DNA of 49,840 bases, from contig VFJS01000011.1 of NCBI GenBank assembly GCA_009885955.1, forward strand, positions 1-49,840, in the 5' to 3' direction. This DNA comes from Spirochaetia bacterium. Lineage in GTDB: Bacteria; Spirochaetota; UBA4802; UBA5550. Positions 8,137 through 16,148 of this stretch are shown here, piece after piece (within the stretch, counting starts at the first letter, position 1; each line of letters starts with the position of its first letter). A program made the translations under genes and the position numbers. The notes under the pieces are model-generated. The model had not been told where the DNA came from. It searched no databases and saw only the letters and a program-made list of their open reading frames with translations.

Positions 8137-8691
8137 ATGAGAAAACCCGTTTATCATCATCCAGATTTTGTCACAGAAGTTGATATGAAAGGTGATAATG
8201 AAAAACGATATTGGCTGAAACTGACTTTTGATCCGGGGGAAAGGAATAGTATTATTGTAATATTGAAAAACCCCAGCAGGGCAACTAAGGAAGTTTCGGA
8301 TAAAACGATTTACACCGTGACAAAATATATCTATTTGAAGCGAAATACAAAATTATTTAAGGACATTGGTTCCATTATCATTTTGAACCTGATCCCATAT
8401 TATGAAACTAACTCTGTAAAATTGATCAGATATGGAAATATTATTGACAAAGCCAATATCGATACAGTCAGATTATATACAAGTAAGATTTCCAGAGTGA
8501 TAATTGCCTGGGGGAATCCTCCTAATGGATTGAAAGCTGAATATGAAGAATTGAAGAGTTCAGTATTTTGTATGCTGAGAGAATATAAAAACGACATCCA
8601 TTTTATAGATAAATTGTCAAAGCTTGGGAATCCTAAGCATGGACAGGTTTGGACATATAATGATTCTATCAAAAAAATGGATAAGGAATGA
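8137..8691 (+). CDS. DUF1643 family protein
   Basis: A 184-residue protein. The DUF1643 signature is clear: IIVILKNPSRAT, then an Asp-x-Thr (SDKTIYTV), a strand leading to NLIPYYETN, and the terminal strand VIIAWGNPPN. The function of DUF1643 is not established; members are common on phages and genomic islands. The ATG at 8137 is preferred to the upstream ATG because AGG lies nine bases before it and the family begins close by. It lies between two PD-(D/E)XK-like paralogues, and its stop overlaps the start region of the second, so the three are probably one unit. Confidence 0.82.
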   Translation: MRKPVYHHPDFVTEVDMKGDNEKRYWLKLTFDPGERNSIIVILKNPSRATKEVSDKTIYTVTKYIYLKRNTKLFKDIGSIIILNLIPYYETNSVKLIRYGNIIDKANIDTVRLYTSKISRVIIAWGNPPNGLKAEYEELKSSVFCMLREYKNDIHFIDKLSKLGNPKHGQVWTYNDSIKKMDKE

Positions 8692-8693
8692 AT

Positions 8694-9446
8694 ATGATTG
8701 GAAAATTTGAAGAATGTATTGATAATTATTTTAAAAAGGAATTATGTAATAATTATGGTAAAGGTGATAATCAATTTTTTCAAGAAAATGATATTGTATG
8801 GACATTACACAAAAAACTAATTAAAGAAGTTCCTTTGCCTTATAAAGTATATAATGAATATCCAGTACTTCCTTTAGTGCCACTTATACTTAGTAGTAAA
8901 AAAGTTGAATTAATTAAAGATAATTTTAAGGATATGAATTTTGAACAATATTATGATGAAATTGGAGATAACTACATTTTAAAAAATTGGAAATTCGACT
9001 GCTGTAAACGAGAAATATTTTCATCTGTTTTTGAATCTTTAAATGCTTCAAAATTTAAAAATTATACAAATTATTTTGAACCAAAATACTTTGATCTTGT
9101 TATTGCAAAGAATCATCAATCGGAAAGACATGATTTAGAAATTTATCCAGAAATTGTAATTGAATGTAAATATGAAATAGATGAAGGTAGAAAAGGGAAG
9201 GATGTCAGATTAAGTATTGATCTTCCAAAAAATAAAATTAGTCCAATTTTAAACGATATTAAGAATGTTTGGAGTTTCTGTCAATCGCATGAAAAAAAAA
9301 TTGGATATTTTATTTTAATTGAAGAAGTAAGTTTAAAATTGATTAATCATAATAAAATTAAAGATTTAATAGAAATGCTTAATGTTAAAAGTGAAAAGTT
9401 TCATTGTAAGGATTATAATGCTATGATAATTAAAATAATGAATTAA
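8694..9446 (+). CDS. PD-(D/E)XK nuclease-like protein
   Basis: A 250-residue protein. FDLVIAK supplies the Asp and PEIVIECKYE the ExK of a PD-(D/E)XK core, and GYFILIEE is the following strand. The N-terminal region (NDIVWTLHKKL, YKVYNEYPV) matches the paralogue at 7340. An ATG six bases earlier overlaps the DUF1643 stop, but AAGGA is seven bases from the ATG at 8694, which is therefore preferred. Its codon use is more AT-rich than that of its sister gene, so the pair are old paralogues. A restriction or repair-type nuclease role is inferred. Confidence 0.72.
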   Translation: MIGKFEECIDNYFKKELCNNYGKGDNQFFQENDIVWTLHKKLIKEVPLPYKVYNEYPVLPLVPLILSSKKVELIKDNFKDMNFEQYYDEIGDNYILKNWKFDCCKREIFSSVFESLNASKFKNYTNYFEPKYFDLVIAKNHQSERHDLEIYPEIVIECKYEIDEGRKGKDVRLSIDLPKNKISPILNDIKNVWSFCQSHEKKIGYFILIEEVSLKLINHNKIKDLIEMLNVKSEKFHCKDYNAMIIKIMN

Positions 9447-9469
9447 CAATTATAGAAATAATCCCCCCA

Positions 9470-9523
9470 CCTCAACCTTCCGAGTTTAGGTCATTCCCAT
9501 ATTCAGTATATATTAGATCATAC
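9470..9523 (+). promoter_or_regulatory. Promoter-like element shared with other orphan genes
   Basis: It begins CCTCAACC and ends about 50 bases later in ATATTCAGTATATATTA-GATCATAC. The same two blocks in the same order occur on the other strand at 30819-30764, before the gene starting at 30720. It lies 100-150 bases before the DnaB-like gene. It is proposed as a promoter or operator for the DnaB/DnaE-like pair. Confidence 0.4.
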
Positions 9524-9622
9524 GTAATGTAAATGATGGGTCATCCCATTCCCAGAATTATTAATATTCTTTCTCACTGGGAAGAAATATGAGAGCTTCA
9601 ATTATTTTGGAGGATTGATATT

Positions 9623-10348
9623 ATGAGCAGCAATGATAAAATTATTGAAACTGGATACTTCGAACTGGATGATCTCACAAAGATCTTTCAGCCTTCTGAT
9701 CTGGTAGTTATAGCAGCAAGAGATCCCATGAGAATGTCTGAGTTTGTTCTGAAAATAGTAAATCAATTTATACTAAATGAAAATAAGTCTCTACTATTTT
9801 TTTCACTCAGCATGCCTGCAGTTAATTTCTGTTTACAAATGTTGGGTTGTGATGGAGAAATAAAAACAAAAGATGAGCTTGAGACAATTTTCAAGTTTTC
9901 TAAAAAAATTTCAAATGCGCCTTTGTTTGTTGATGATACATATCCAATAAATCTTGATCAATTGATAGAAAAAGTTAAAAATTTTAAACAAAAAAAATCA
10001 GTCGATATGGTTATTATTGATAACCTGCAACGTGTTACTTATAATAATTTGTCAGAAATAAATCATGGGAATGACCATATTCCAATAAAACTCAAGGAAC
10101 TTGCTATTGAACTCAGCATACCAGTTCTTGCTTTAGTGCAACTCCCGTTGGCTGTTGATATGGATGTCTTAAAGATACCAATACTTGCAGATTTAATGGA
10201 GTTCGGTAAAATCGAAATTAATGCTGATGTTGTAATTTTTGTTTATCATGAAAATATTATAAAAAGTGAACATGATAAAACAAAACCCACAAAAGTGATT
10301 GTGGCAAAAAACAGAAAGGGACCTACAAATACATACCACTTGCGATGA
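9623..10348 (+). CDS. DnaB C-terminal-domain homologue with inactivated ATP site
   Basis: A 241-residue RecA-fold protein covering only the C-terminal domain of replicative helicase DnaB. It starts TGYFELDDLTKIFQPSDLVV, the counterpart of TGFxxLDxxxxGxxPGDL. Where DnaB has AARPSMGKT, this protein has AARDPMRMS (residues 31-39), so the P-loop Gly-Lys is gone. Where DnaB has FSLEM, it has FSLSM, so the catalytic Glu is gone too. Other features are kept: MVIIDNLQ (Walker B), PVLALVQLP, LADLMEFGKIEINADVVIFVYHE and VIVAKNRKGP. It should hold the fold, and perhaps form rings, without hydrolysing ATP. There is no N-terminal primase-binding domain. Twelve bases separate it from the DnaE-like gene, so the two are probably co-expressed. 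Confidence 0.85.
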   Translation: MSSNDKIIETGYFELDDLTKIFQPSDLVVIAARDPMRMSEFVLKIVNQFILNENKSLLFFSLSMPAVNFCLQMLGCDGEIKTKDELETIFKFSKKISNAPLFVDDTYPINLDQLIEKVKNFKQKKSVDMVIIDNLQRVTYNNLSEINHGNDHIPIKLKELAIELSIPVLALVQLPLAVDMDVLKIPILADLMEFGKIEINADVVIFVYHENIIKSEHDKTKPTKVIVAKNRKGPTNTYHLR

Positions 10349-10360
10349 GGTTTATAATCC

Positions 10361-12565
10361 ATGGACTTCGTTCATCTCCACACCTATTCACAGAATTCAT
10401 TTTATGAGAGCACCATCGGATGGGGCTTGCACCATGTATGCAAAAAAAATAAGTTTAGATCAATAGCTCTTACAGACTATGAGCACCTGTATGGTATTGT
10501 TGATTTTAATAATACCTGTAAGAGGAATCATATAAAACCAATTCTTGGCCAGGTCTTCAATATCAGGTCGTTGATTAGTGAAAATAATCCTGAGCGATTA
10601 TTCAGGATACTTCTCCTGGCATCAACAGATGAAGGATATCAAAATCTCGTTAAGTTATCATCACTGAGTTGGAAATTAGATAGAAAAATTCCCTACATTG
10701 AACTTAAGCATATTTCACTTTATAATAAGGGGCTCATATGCCTCACTTCCGGCCTGGAGAGTGAAATATCCAATTATATTTTACAAAAGAACATGAAGGA
10801 GGCGGAAAAAGGAGCGTGGATGCTGAAGGATATCTTCCCAAGGGATCATATTTATCTTGAATTACAAGATCATGGACTTGCCATGGAACATGAAATGAAC
10901 AGGGGGCTGCTATCCTTATCAGTACAGCTTGATATTCCCCTAGTTGCCACGAACATGTGCAGATATCCTTACAAGGAAGATTATGAAAAATTTATCATAT
11001 TACAGAAGCTAAGGAATCCGGGCATTAATACATACAACCTTCCCAATGAATATTATGTAAAATCATCCAATGAAATGAAATATTTATTCAAGGATATTCC
11101 TGATGCCATAAGTAATACCCTGAAGATCAGTTCCATGATCGATTTTAACCTGGATGGTTTTTATTCTGATGTATTGAGAAGTGCAGAATCCATACCAGTG
11201 CTGAAAGAGAAGAAAATAGATATTAACGAAGATGATAAATGGGGACTATATTTCAGGGAACAAGTTTTCATTGAGCAGGAATTAAATAAACGGGTTATGG
11301 AAGGGGCTCGCCAGAGATATGGGAATGATATATCCGATGAAATAATATTCCTCATTGAAAAAGAGTTATCACTTTATAATTCAGATGTGGTTCGCAAAGA
11401 TATTCTCCTGCTTCACGAAATAATACAAAAGTATAAAGATAATCATTATATCCCTGGGCCCGGCCGTGGAGCCTGCCCATCCTCGATTATATTTTATTGC
11501 CTTGGCTTAACTGATGTTGACCCTGTTGCCCATGGCCTGATTATTGAACGCTTCATCAATATCAACAATTTGAAGGATTTTGATACAATTTTTTTGAACA
11601 TCAGCACCAGGGGTTGCAAGTATTTTTATGAATATGCATATGAAAAGTATGGGGAAGATTTTATATGCTCAATTCCGTCCCTGACCGATATGAAAGATCA
11701 AAAGAATATCATTGATGTCTTGTTATGGGATTTGAAATTTATACCCCACTCCCTTACTGCCCTCCCCAGGGGGTTTTATTTTTATCATAATGTGTCCTTT
11801 CCGACTTTCGAATCTAAAATCTGGAACTGGAGAATTTGCCAGTTTAATCCAGGTTCTGTTTCCGGTTTTAATAATTTACTTATGGATTTTGAATATTTGA
11901 ATGAACTTTCTGTAATAGAAACCACTATTCTGTACATCAATGAAAAGTCACCGGGATTTACTGTAAGTCATATCACAATGGAAGATGAGAAAACCATCCA
12001 GGTATTCAGGACCGGAAACACAACAGACATTTTCCAGTTTGACGATCCAGCAGCCATGGATTTTTTACAAAGGCTTAGCCCGGAAAACTTCAATGACCTC
12101 CATGCGCTTGTTTCGCTCAACAGGCCAGGCCCCATCAGCCAGGGTTGGCTTGAAAAGTTTATTCACCACAGGCATAATCCTGAGAGCATTATATATCCCC
12201 ATGATTCATTGAAAGAATTCCTCGAAAATACCAGGGGGATGTTGATTTATCAGGAACAGTTCATGCATATCGCCCATGAAATTTGCGGGCTCTCTTTAAC
12301 CGAGGCTGACAGGTTTAGAAAAGCAGGAGGGAAAAAAATATCAGCAATTACTGATTACTTTGTAAAGATCTGCATGCATCATATGATTTCGATGGGCTAT
12401 AGCAGGGATGATGCTGATAAAATTATTCAGTGGATGATATATTCTGCTGAATATCATTTTCAGAAAGCCCATGCAGTTGGTTATACCATGATATCATGGT
12501 GGATGGCATATCTGAAAGCCCATTATCCCAATGAATTTTTGAAGGCAAAGGAGATGTGCAGATAA
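10361..12565 (+). CDS. Compact DnaE-like DNA polymerase III alpha subunit homologue
   Basis: A 734-residue homologue of bacterial replicative polymerase DnaE, usually about 1,100-1,200 residues. An N-terminal PHP domain (FVHLHTYSQNSF, ALTDYEHLYG) has Tyr where two of the usual metal-binding His residues stand. The palm has PGPGRGACPSS (365-375), DFD at 406-408 where DnaE has the catalytic DFDxD, and MDFEYL with Asp509 for the third carboxylate. The fingers follow with DLHALVSLNRPGP, IYQEQFMHIAHE and FQKAHAVGYTMISWWMAYLKAHYP. The protein stops just after the fingers, so the helix-hairpin-helix, clamp-binding and OB domains are missing. Polymerase chemistry is plausible; proofreading by PHP and clamp use are doubtful. 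Confidence 0.87.
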   Translation: MDFVHLHTYSQNSFYESTIGWGLHHVCKKNKFRSIALTDYEHLYGIVDFNNTCKRNHIKPILGQVFNIRSLISENNPERLFRILLLASTDEGYQNLVKLSSLSWKLDRKIPYIELKHISLYNKGLICLTSGLESEISNYILQKNMKEAEKGAWMLKDIFPRDHIYLELQDHGLAMEHEMNRGLLSLSVQLDIPLVATNMCRYPYKEDYEKFIILQKLRNPGINTYNLPNEYYVKSSNEMKYLFKDIPDAISNTLKISSMIDFNLDGFYSDVLRSAESIPVLKEKKIDINEDDKWGLYFREQVFIEQELNKRVMEGARQRYGNDISDEIIFLIEKELSLYNSDVVRKDILLLHEIIQKYKDNHYIPGPGRGACPSSIIFYCLGLTDVDPVAHGLIIERFININNLKDFDTIFLNISTRGCKYFYEYAYEKYGEDFICSIPSLTDMKDQKNIIDVLLWDLKFIPHSLTALPRGFYFYHNVSFPTFESKIWNWRICQFNPGSVSGFNNLLMDFEYLNELSVIETTILYINEKSPGFTVSHITMEDEKTIQVFRTGNTTDIFQFDDPAAMDFLQRLSPENFNDLHALVSLNRPGPISQGWLEKFIHHRHNPESIIYPHDSLKEFLENTRGMLIYQEQFMHIAHEICGLSLTEADRFRKAGGKKISAITDYFVKICMHHMISMGYSRDDADKIIQWMIYSAEYHFQKAHAVGYTMISWWMAYLKAHYPNEFLKAKEMCR

Positions 12566-12582
12566 ACTCTGGATCATCTTAT

Positions 12583-12870
12583 ATGAAATACGAAGATCAC
12601 TGTAAAGAATCAATCAGAATCCTGGGCAGGCCCCATGGAGAAGTCCACCAGTGGCTCGACGCCTTTGCCGGATCCAGGTCCTACGGAATGAAGCACCGTA
12701 AGAAGCGTCATCACCTGAGAGGGGTTGAAGAAGCCCGTGAATTTTTCGGCGATGAAGGAGCCAAGGCAGCCCGTCTCCATATCATATCTGACTTAAAAGA
12801 AGAGGGATGGACTGAGAAAGACCGGTTCCCAGTTGATGAAGAGGACTATGTGAGGATGGGGCTCTTTTGA
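12583..12870 (+). CDS. DUF6915-like small protein, intact copy
   Basis: A 95-residue protein with the pattern H-Q-W-L-D, then MKHRKKRHHLRGVEE, EFFGDE and HIISDL. This recalls DUF6915 (HxWxD, RHRxxxHHxxG, FG), a family of unknown function found on phages and islands. The ATG at 12583 matches the start of the second copy at 41475, which is interrupted by UAG. The many His and Arg residues suggest metal or nucleic-acid contact. It begins 17 bases after the DnaE-like gene, and the C-terminal loss in that polymerase falls just before this boundary. Confidence 0.72.
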   Translation: MKYEDHCKESIRILGRPHGEVHQWLDAFAGSRSYGMKHRKKRHHLRGVEEAREFFGDEGAKAARLHIISDLKEEGWTEKDRFPVDEEDYVRMGLF

Positions 12871-12914
12871 TATCTGGTAAATACAGGTTTTTATCATACA
12901 CACTCCACAAGCAT

Positions 12915-12935
12915 ATAGGACATTCGCTGTCCTAT
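12915..12935. promoter_or_regulatory. Perfect 8-bp-arm hairpin/operator before the small-protein/metallopeptidase pair
   Basis: ATAGGACA and TGTCCTAT are exact reverse complements around TTCGC. There is no T-run after it, so it is not a good intrinsic terminator for the preceding gene. A TATATT box follows ten bases later at 12945-12950, which makes an operator overlapping the promoter of the gene at 12979 more likely. Confidence 0.5.
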
Positions 12936-12978
12936 CAACGATGTTATATTATACTTGAAACAGAGGAGAGGAGGATTT

Positions 12979-13224
12979 ATGGGAAAGTGGTCAGAAACAT
13001 CGGAAAATATAACACGGGAAGTGCTCTGCGATTGGCCTGTCGTGAGCTTCATGAGGGATAACAAGTGTATTCTCAAAAACATGGACGGAAGTTTCGGCGC
13101 TATAAGCCTGAACGACGCCATGGAGTACAGGTATATCATACACTATCTCCTGAAAAGGGAAGGGGAGACGATAACTTATGACTCCATTGACGACCTCATT
13201 GAAGCCGGCTGGGTTGTGGATTGA
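12979..13224 (+). CDS. Small unknown protein coupled to a metallopeptidase
   Basis: An 81-residue protein. The ATG at 12979 follows a strong GAGGAGG site, so the longer frame from 12955 is rejected. The sequence (MGKWSETSENITREV, then NMDGSFGAISLNDAMEYRY, ending IEAGWVVD) is compact alpha/beta and I do not recognise it. Its stop TGA overlaps the TTG start of the metallopeptidase gene by four bases, so the two are translationally coupled. It could be a partner, inhibitor or substrate of the peptidase. Confidence 0.72.
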   Translation: MGKWSETSENITREVLCDWPVVSFMRDNKCILKNMDGSFGAISLNDAMEYRYIIHYLLKREGETITYDSIDDLIEAGWVVD

Positions 13225-13823
13225 ATGTGGACTTTAAAAAGTTATTGTCCGTTCCAGGAATTAAGGCATCAAAGCCGGATTATTCATCTGCCGGATACAA
13301 TGATATCCTGATAGAATGTTACAATTATCGTGGGATGTTATTTGTACCCCCGGGTATGATTATTGATCTCATGAACAAGATCCTACCGGAACATTACAGC
13401 GGCCTCAAACAGGTAGTATACGAACCGCAGCTTTATAATCCATTTCCGAAAAACAGCAAAGAATATAAAATCGGAGGGAAATTTTTTAGGGCAGACAAGT
13501 CTATAAACATCGGCATGGTAATCAATGAGAACGAATTGAAATCAACTTTTTATCACGAAATGGGCCATTTGATTCATGTGACTGGAAATTCCGGAATCAA
13601 GCTCAGTGAATGGCTGGCCATATCCGGTTCATCTCAAGGGTATGTCAGTGAATATGCCAAAAGCAGTGCCTTTGAAGATTTCGCCGAATCATATTCGACC
13701 TATCTTATTGCGCCAGATAAGCTTAGAACAGTATCAGAAAAAAAATATCAATTTATTCATGCACTATTCAGGGGATATCATGAAGACACAAATACGATTA
13801 TTCATAAGGGATGGATTGGCTGA
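13221..13823 (+). CDS. Zinc metallopeptidase-like protein (HExxH)
   Basis: A 200-residue protein with TFYHEMGHLIH, in which His112, Glu113 and His116 form the zinc-binding HExxH. About 40 residues later FEDFAESYSTYL offers a Glu third ligand, the arrangement of gluzincins such as the lethal-factor-like (ATLF) peptidases. There is no signal peptide, so it acts in the cytosol unless exported by other means. The start is TTG at 13221, overlapping the upstream stop; GTG at 13227 is an alternative. A regulator-cleaving role like that of ImmA/IrrE is conceivable given the small coupled partner, but it is not shown. Confidence 0.75.
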   Translation: MNVDFKKLLSVPGIKASKPDYSSAGYNDILIECYNYRGMLFVPPGMIIDLMNKILPEHYSGLKQVVYEPQLYNPFPKNSKEYKIGGKFFRADKSINIGMVINENELKSTFYHEMGHLIHVTGNSGIKLSEWLAISGSSQGYVSEYAKSSAFEDFAESYSTYLIAPDKLRTVSEKKYQFIHALFRGYHEDTNTIIHKGWIG

Positions 13824-14064
13824 TTGGGGGCTGACGACCTCATTGTAGTCAGATGGGTTGTTGTTTGAATTGTAAAGAGAACTTCAATGTATGAAAAAGA
13901 GTTGCAAAATATCAGCAACCTTTCTATCACTGTAACAAGCAAGAGCAGATTTTGTAGATACTACTTTATGTGAAATCTGAATATTCGAGGATACATCGAA
14001 ATTATCATGAGACAATCATATCCAGCTCACCCTGGTTTTACGATTGAAGGGCGGTTATAGTCAA

Positions 14065-16002
14065 ATGGCAATACTCCATCCCGAATCCCTGTCCCATCTT
14101 CCCGATGAATTTTCCGCGGAAAAAACCGTATTTGAAAAGCTGAAGGCCCTGAGCAACGAGTTCCATGTGTTTCATTCCATAACATGGAACGAAGGGCATA
14201 AAGACGGCGAGTGTGATTTTGTCATCTTACATAAGCTCAATGGATTCCTTACCCTGGAGGTTAAGGGGGGTATGATAGAATTCAGCGGGTCACAGTGGAC
14301 TTCAACCAACAGGAACAGGGAAATCATTCCAATAAACGATCCGGTGAAGCAGGCGAAGAGTTCCATGTATGCCTTCCGCGATTACTGGAGAAAAAAACAT
14401 GGCCAGGATGTACCGTGCAACTACGGCTGGGCCGTCTGTTTCCTGGACGGTGCCTGGGACAACGCTTACGCAACAACGGAGCTGAAGGAAACTCATGTCA
14501 TCGATTCCCGGGCCCTGGAGAATATCGCCCCATGGATCGATGAATATTTTAACAGGCTCACGGCATCATTTGGAAGAAGGGTCCTGTCCGATAAGCAGGC
14601 TGAGAGCTTCATCTCCATGTTCAACCGGGACCTCAAGGTAAATCTCTCCCTGGCAAAGGTCATCAATGAGCAGGAAGCGGAGCTCCGGCAGGTGAATGTC
14701 CTTCAAGATTACATGCTCGACCTCTTCGATGGGAAGAACAAGATAGGGTTCCGGGGTGCTGCAGGCACCGGGAAGACATGGCTGGCAATGAAAAAGGCCA
14801 GGAGGCTCGCCGGTTCGGGTAAAAGGGTCCTCTTCCTCTGTTATAACAGCGGCCTTGCTCATTTCATAAGTGATAGATTATCGGATGAGGATAAAATCTC
14901 TGTCTCTACCTACCATTCCTTTGCCATTGACATTGTGAAGAATTACCTGGCATCAGAAATCGAAAAGAGCGGAAAGGAAAAAGAATTCTGGGCCATGACT
15001 TCAGGGATTTTCGAGCTGGGCCTGAAAAAGGAAGATAAAAAGGAAGGTGAAACTGCCCGGGATAAAGAGAAAAAGGAGAAGGGCCTTGTACAGAAACTCC
15101 AGGGAGTGCTGTTTCTCTTCGGGGAGCTGGAATACGGTAAGGGATATTCACAGGCCATCGGGAAGTTCCGCGGCGTCATCCCGGATTCCATCCTTGATGT
15201 TATAACCATCCTATGTCCTGAAAAAATTGAAACGGGTCAGGGGGAGGGGAGATATCTCTTCAGCGAGGGGATCCCCCTTGCCATCATGCAGATACAGGAT
15301 ACCGTTGATAAACCCGACACAATTTATGATGCCCTCATCATCGATGAAGGCCAGGACTTTGACGAGAACTGGTGCAGCAGCCTGGAGAAGATTTTCCCTG
15401 ATTTCCGGGACCGCATTGTCTACATCTTCTATGATGATAACCAGTCCATTTTTATCAGGAAGAAGGAGCTCCCGGTAAAGCGGCTTCTCAATCCTTCCGG
15501 TTCTGTGACCTACCAGCTCTTTGACCTCCACGACAACCTGAGAAATACAAGGAACATCCATGACCATGCCAAATCCATGACAGGCCTGGGGAGCACAGCC
15601 AGGTCTCTTGATATTATGGGCATAGATCCGGAAGAAAAGAAATTCAATGATCACGGGAAGGCCAGGGAATTTGTGGGATTGAAGATCAATGAACTTGTTG
15701 CGATACATAATATTCCCAATGAAAAGATTGCTGTCATTTCTAACCGTTCCATTGAAAATTCTATTTTCACTGATAAAACTGCGGGTGATTATACCCTGAC
15801 TCATACGGGCAAGGGGAACAAGGGGAAGAACATCAAGTACCGGACCATTCAGCAATTCAAGGGGCTTGAGTCTGATGTGGTTATCCTGGTGATCCATGAA
15901 AGAGAGGAGGATCGGGAAGAGGAGAGGCATCTGTTGAATGAGGTCATGTATGTGGGGTATACCAGGGCCAAGCACTTGCTGTTTGTGGTCAGGGTGGGTT
16001 GA
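14065..16002 (+). CDS. NERD-domain nuclease fused to UvrD-like superfamily 1 helicase
   Basis: A 645-residue fusion. The N-terminal NERD domain (residues about 10-110) has GECDFVIL and TLEVKGG, giving the Asp and ExK of a nuclease core. The helicase part carries GAAGTGKT (Walker A, about 231-238), ALIIDEGQDF (Walker B), the motif III-like FYDDNQSIF, QQFKGLESDVVILV and MYVGYTRAKHLLFVV (motifs V/VI). This architecture is common in defence islands. The ATG at 14065 gives a NERD-proximal start with AAGGG upstream; a TTG at 14044 would add seven residues. The gene is richer in GC than its neighbours. It stands alone, with 240 bases before it and about 150 after it. Confidence 0.88.
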   Translation: MAILHPESLSHLPDEFSAEKTVFEKLKALSNEFHVFHSITWNEGHKDGECDFVILHKLNGFLTLEVKGGMIEFSGSQWTSTNRNREIIPINDPVKQAKSSMYAFRDYWRKKHGQDVPCNYGWAVCFLDGAWDNAYATTELKETHVIDSRALENIAPWIDEYFNRLTASFGRRVLSDKQAESFISMFNRDLKVNLSLAKVINEQEAELRQVNVLQDYMLDLFDGKNKIGFRGAAGTGKTWLAMKKARRLAGSGKRVLFLCYNSGLAHFISDRLSDEDKISVSTYHSFAIDIVKNYLASEIEKSGKEKEFWAMTSGIFELGLKKEDKKEGETARDKEKKEKGLVQKLQGVLFLFGELEYGKGYSQAIGKFRGVIPDSILDVITILCPEKIETGQGEGRYLFSEGIPLAIMQIQDTVDKPDTIYDALIIDEGQDFDENWCSSLEKIFPDFRDRIVYIFYDDNQSIFIRKKELPVKRLLNPSGSVTYQLFDLHDNLRNTRNIHDHAKSMTGLGSTARSLDIMGIDPEEKKFNDHGKAREFVGLKINELVAIHNIPNEKIAVISNRSIENSIFTDKTAGDYTLTHTGKGNKGKNIKYRTIQQFKGLESDVVILVIHEREEDREEERHLLNEVMYVGYTRAKHLLFVVRVG

Positions 16003-16148
16003 GGAGGGAATTTATTGATTTCATAATTATTGAGAAATATAATTGACCATATTAGTATTGTTAGTATTGTTTTGACATATTAACACAGTATTTCGGTTAT
16101 AGCATGGTATGACGCCATGTTTTAAATATTTATTTGAAAAGGTTTTAT

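Noticed and set aside
13824-14064. Small gene in the gap before the NERD-helicase
   Set aside because: No frame longer than a few dozen codons with a ribosome site was found; the stretch looks like promoter and spacer DNA.
15211-15975. A 254-codon minus-strand frame inside the NERD-helicase gene
   Set aside because: It is antisense to conserved helicase motifs in a GC-richer gene, and its composition is that of a shadow frame.
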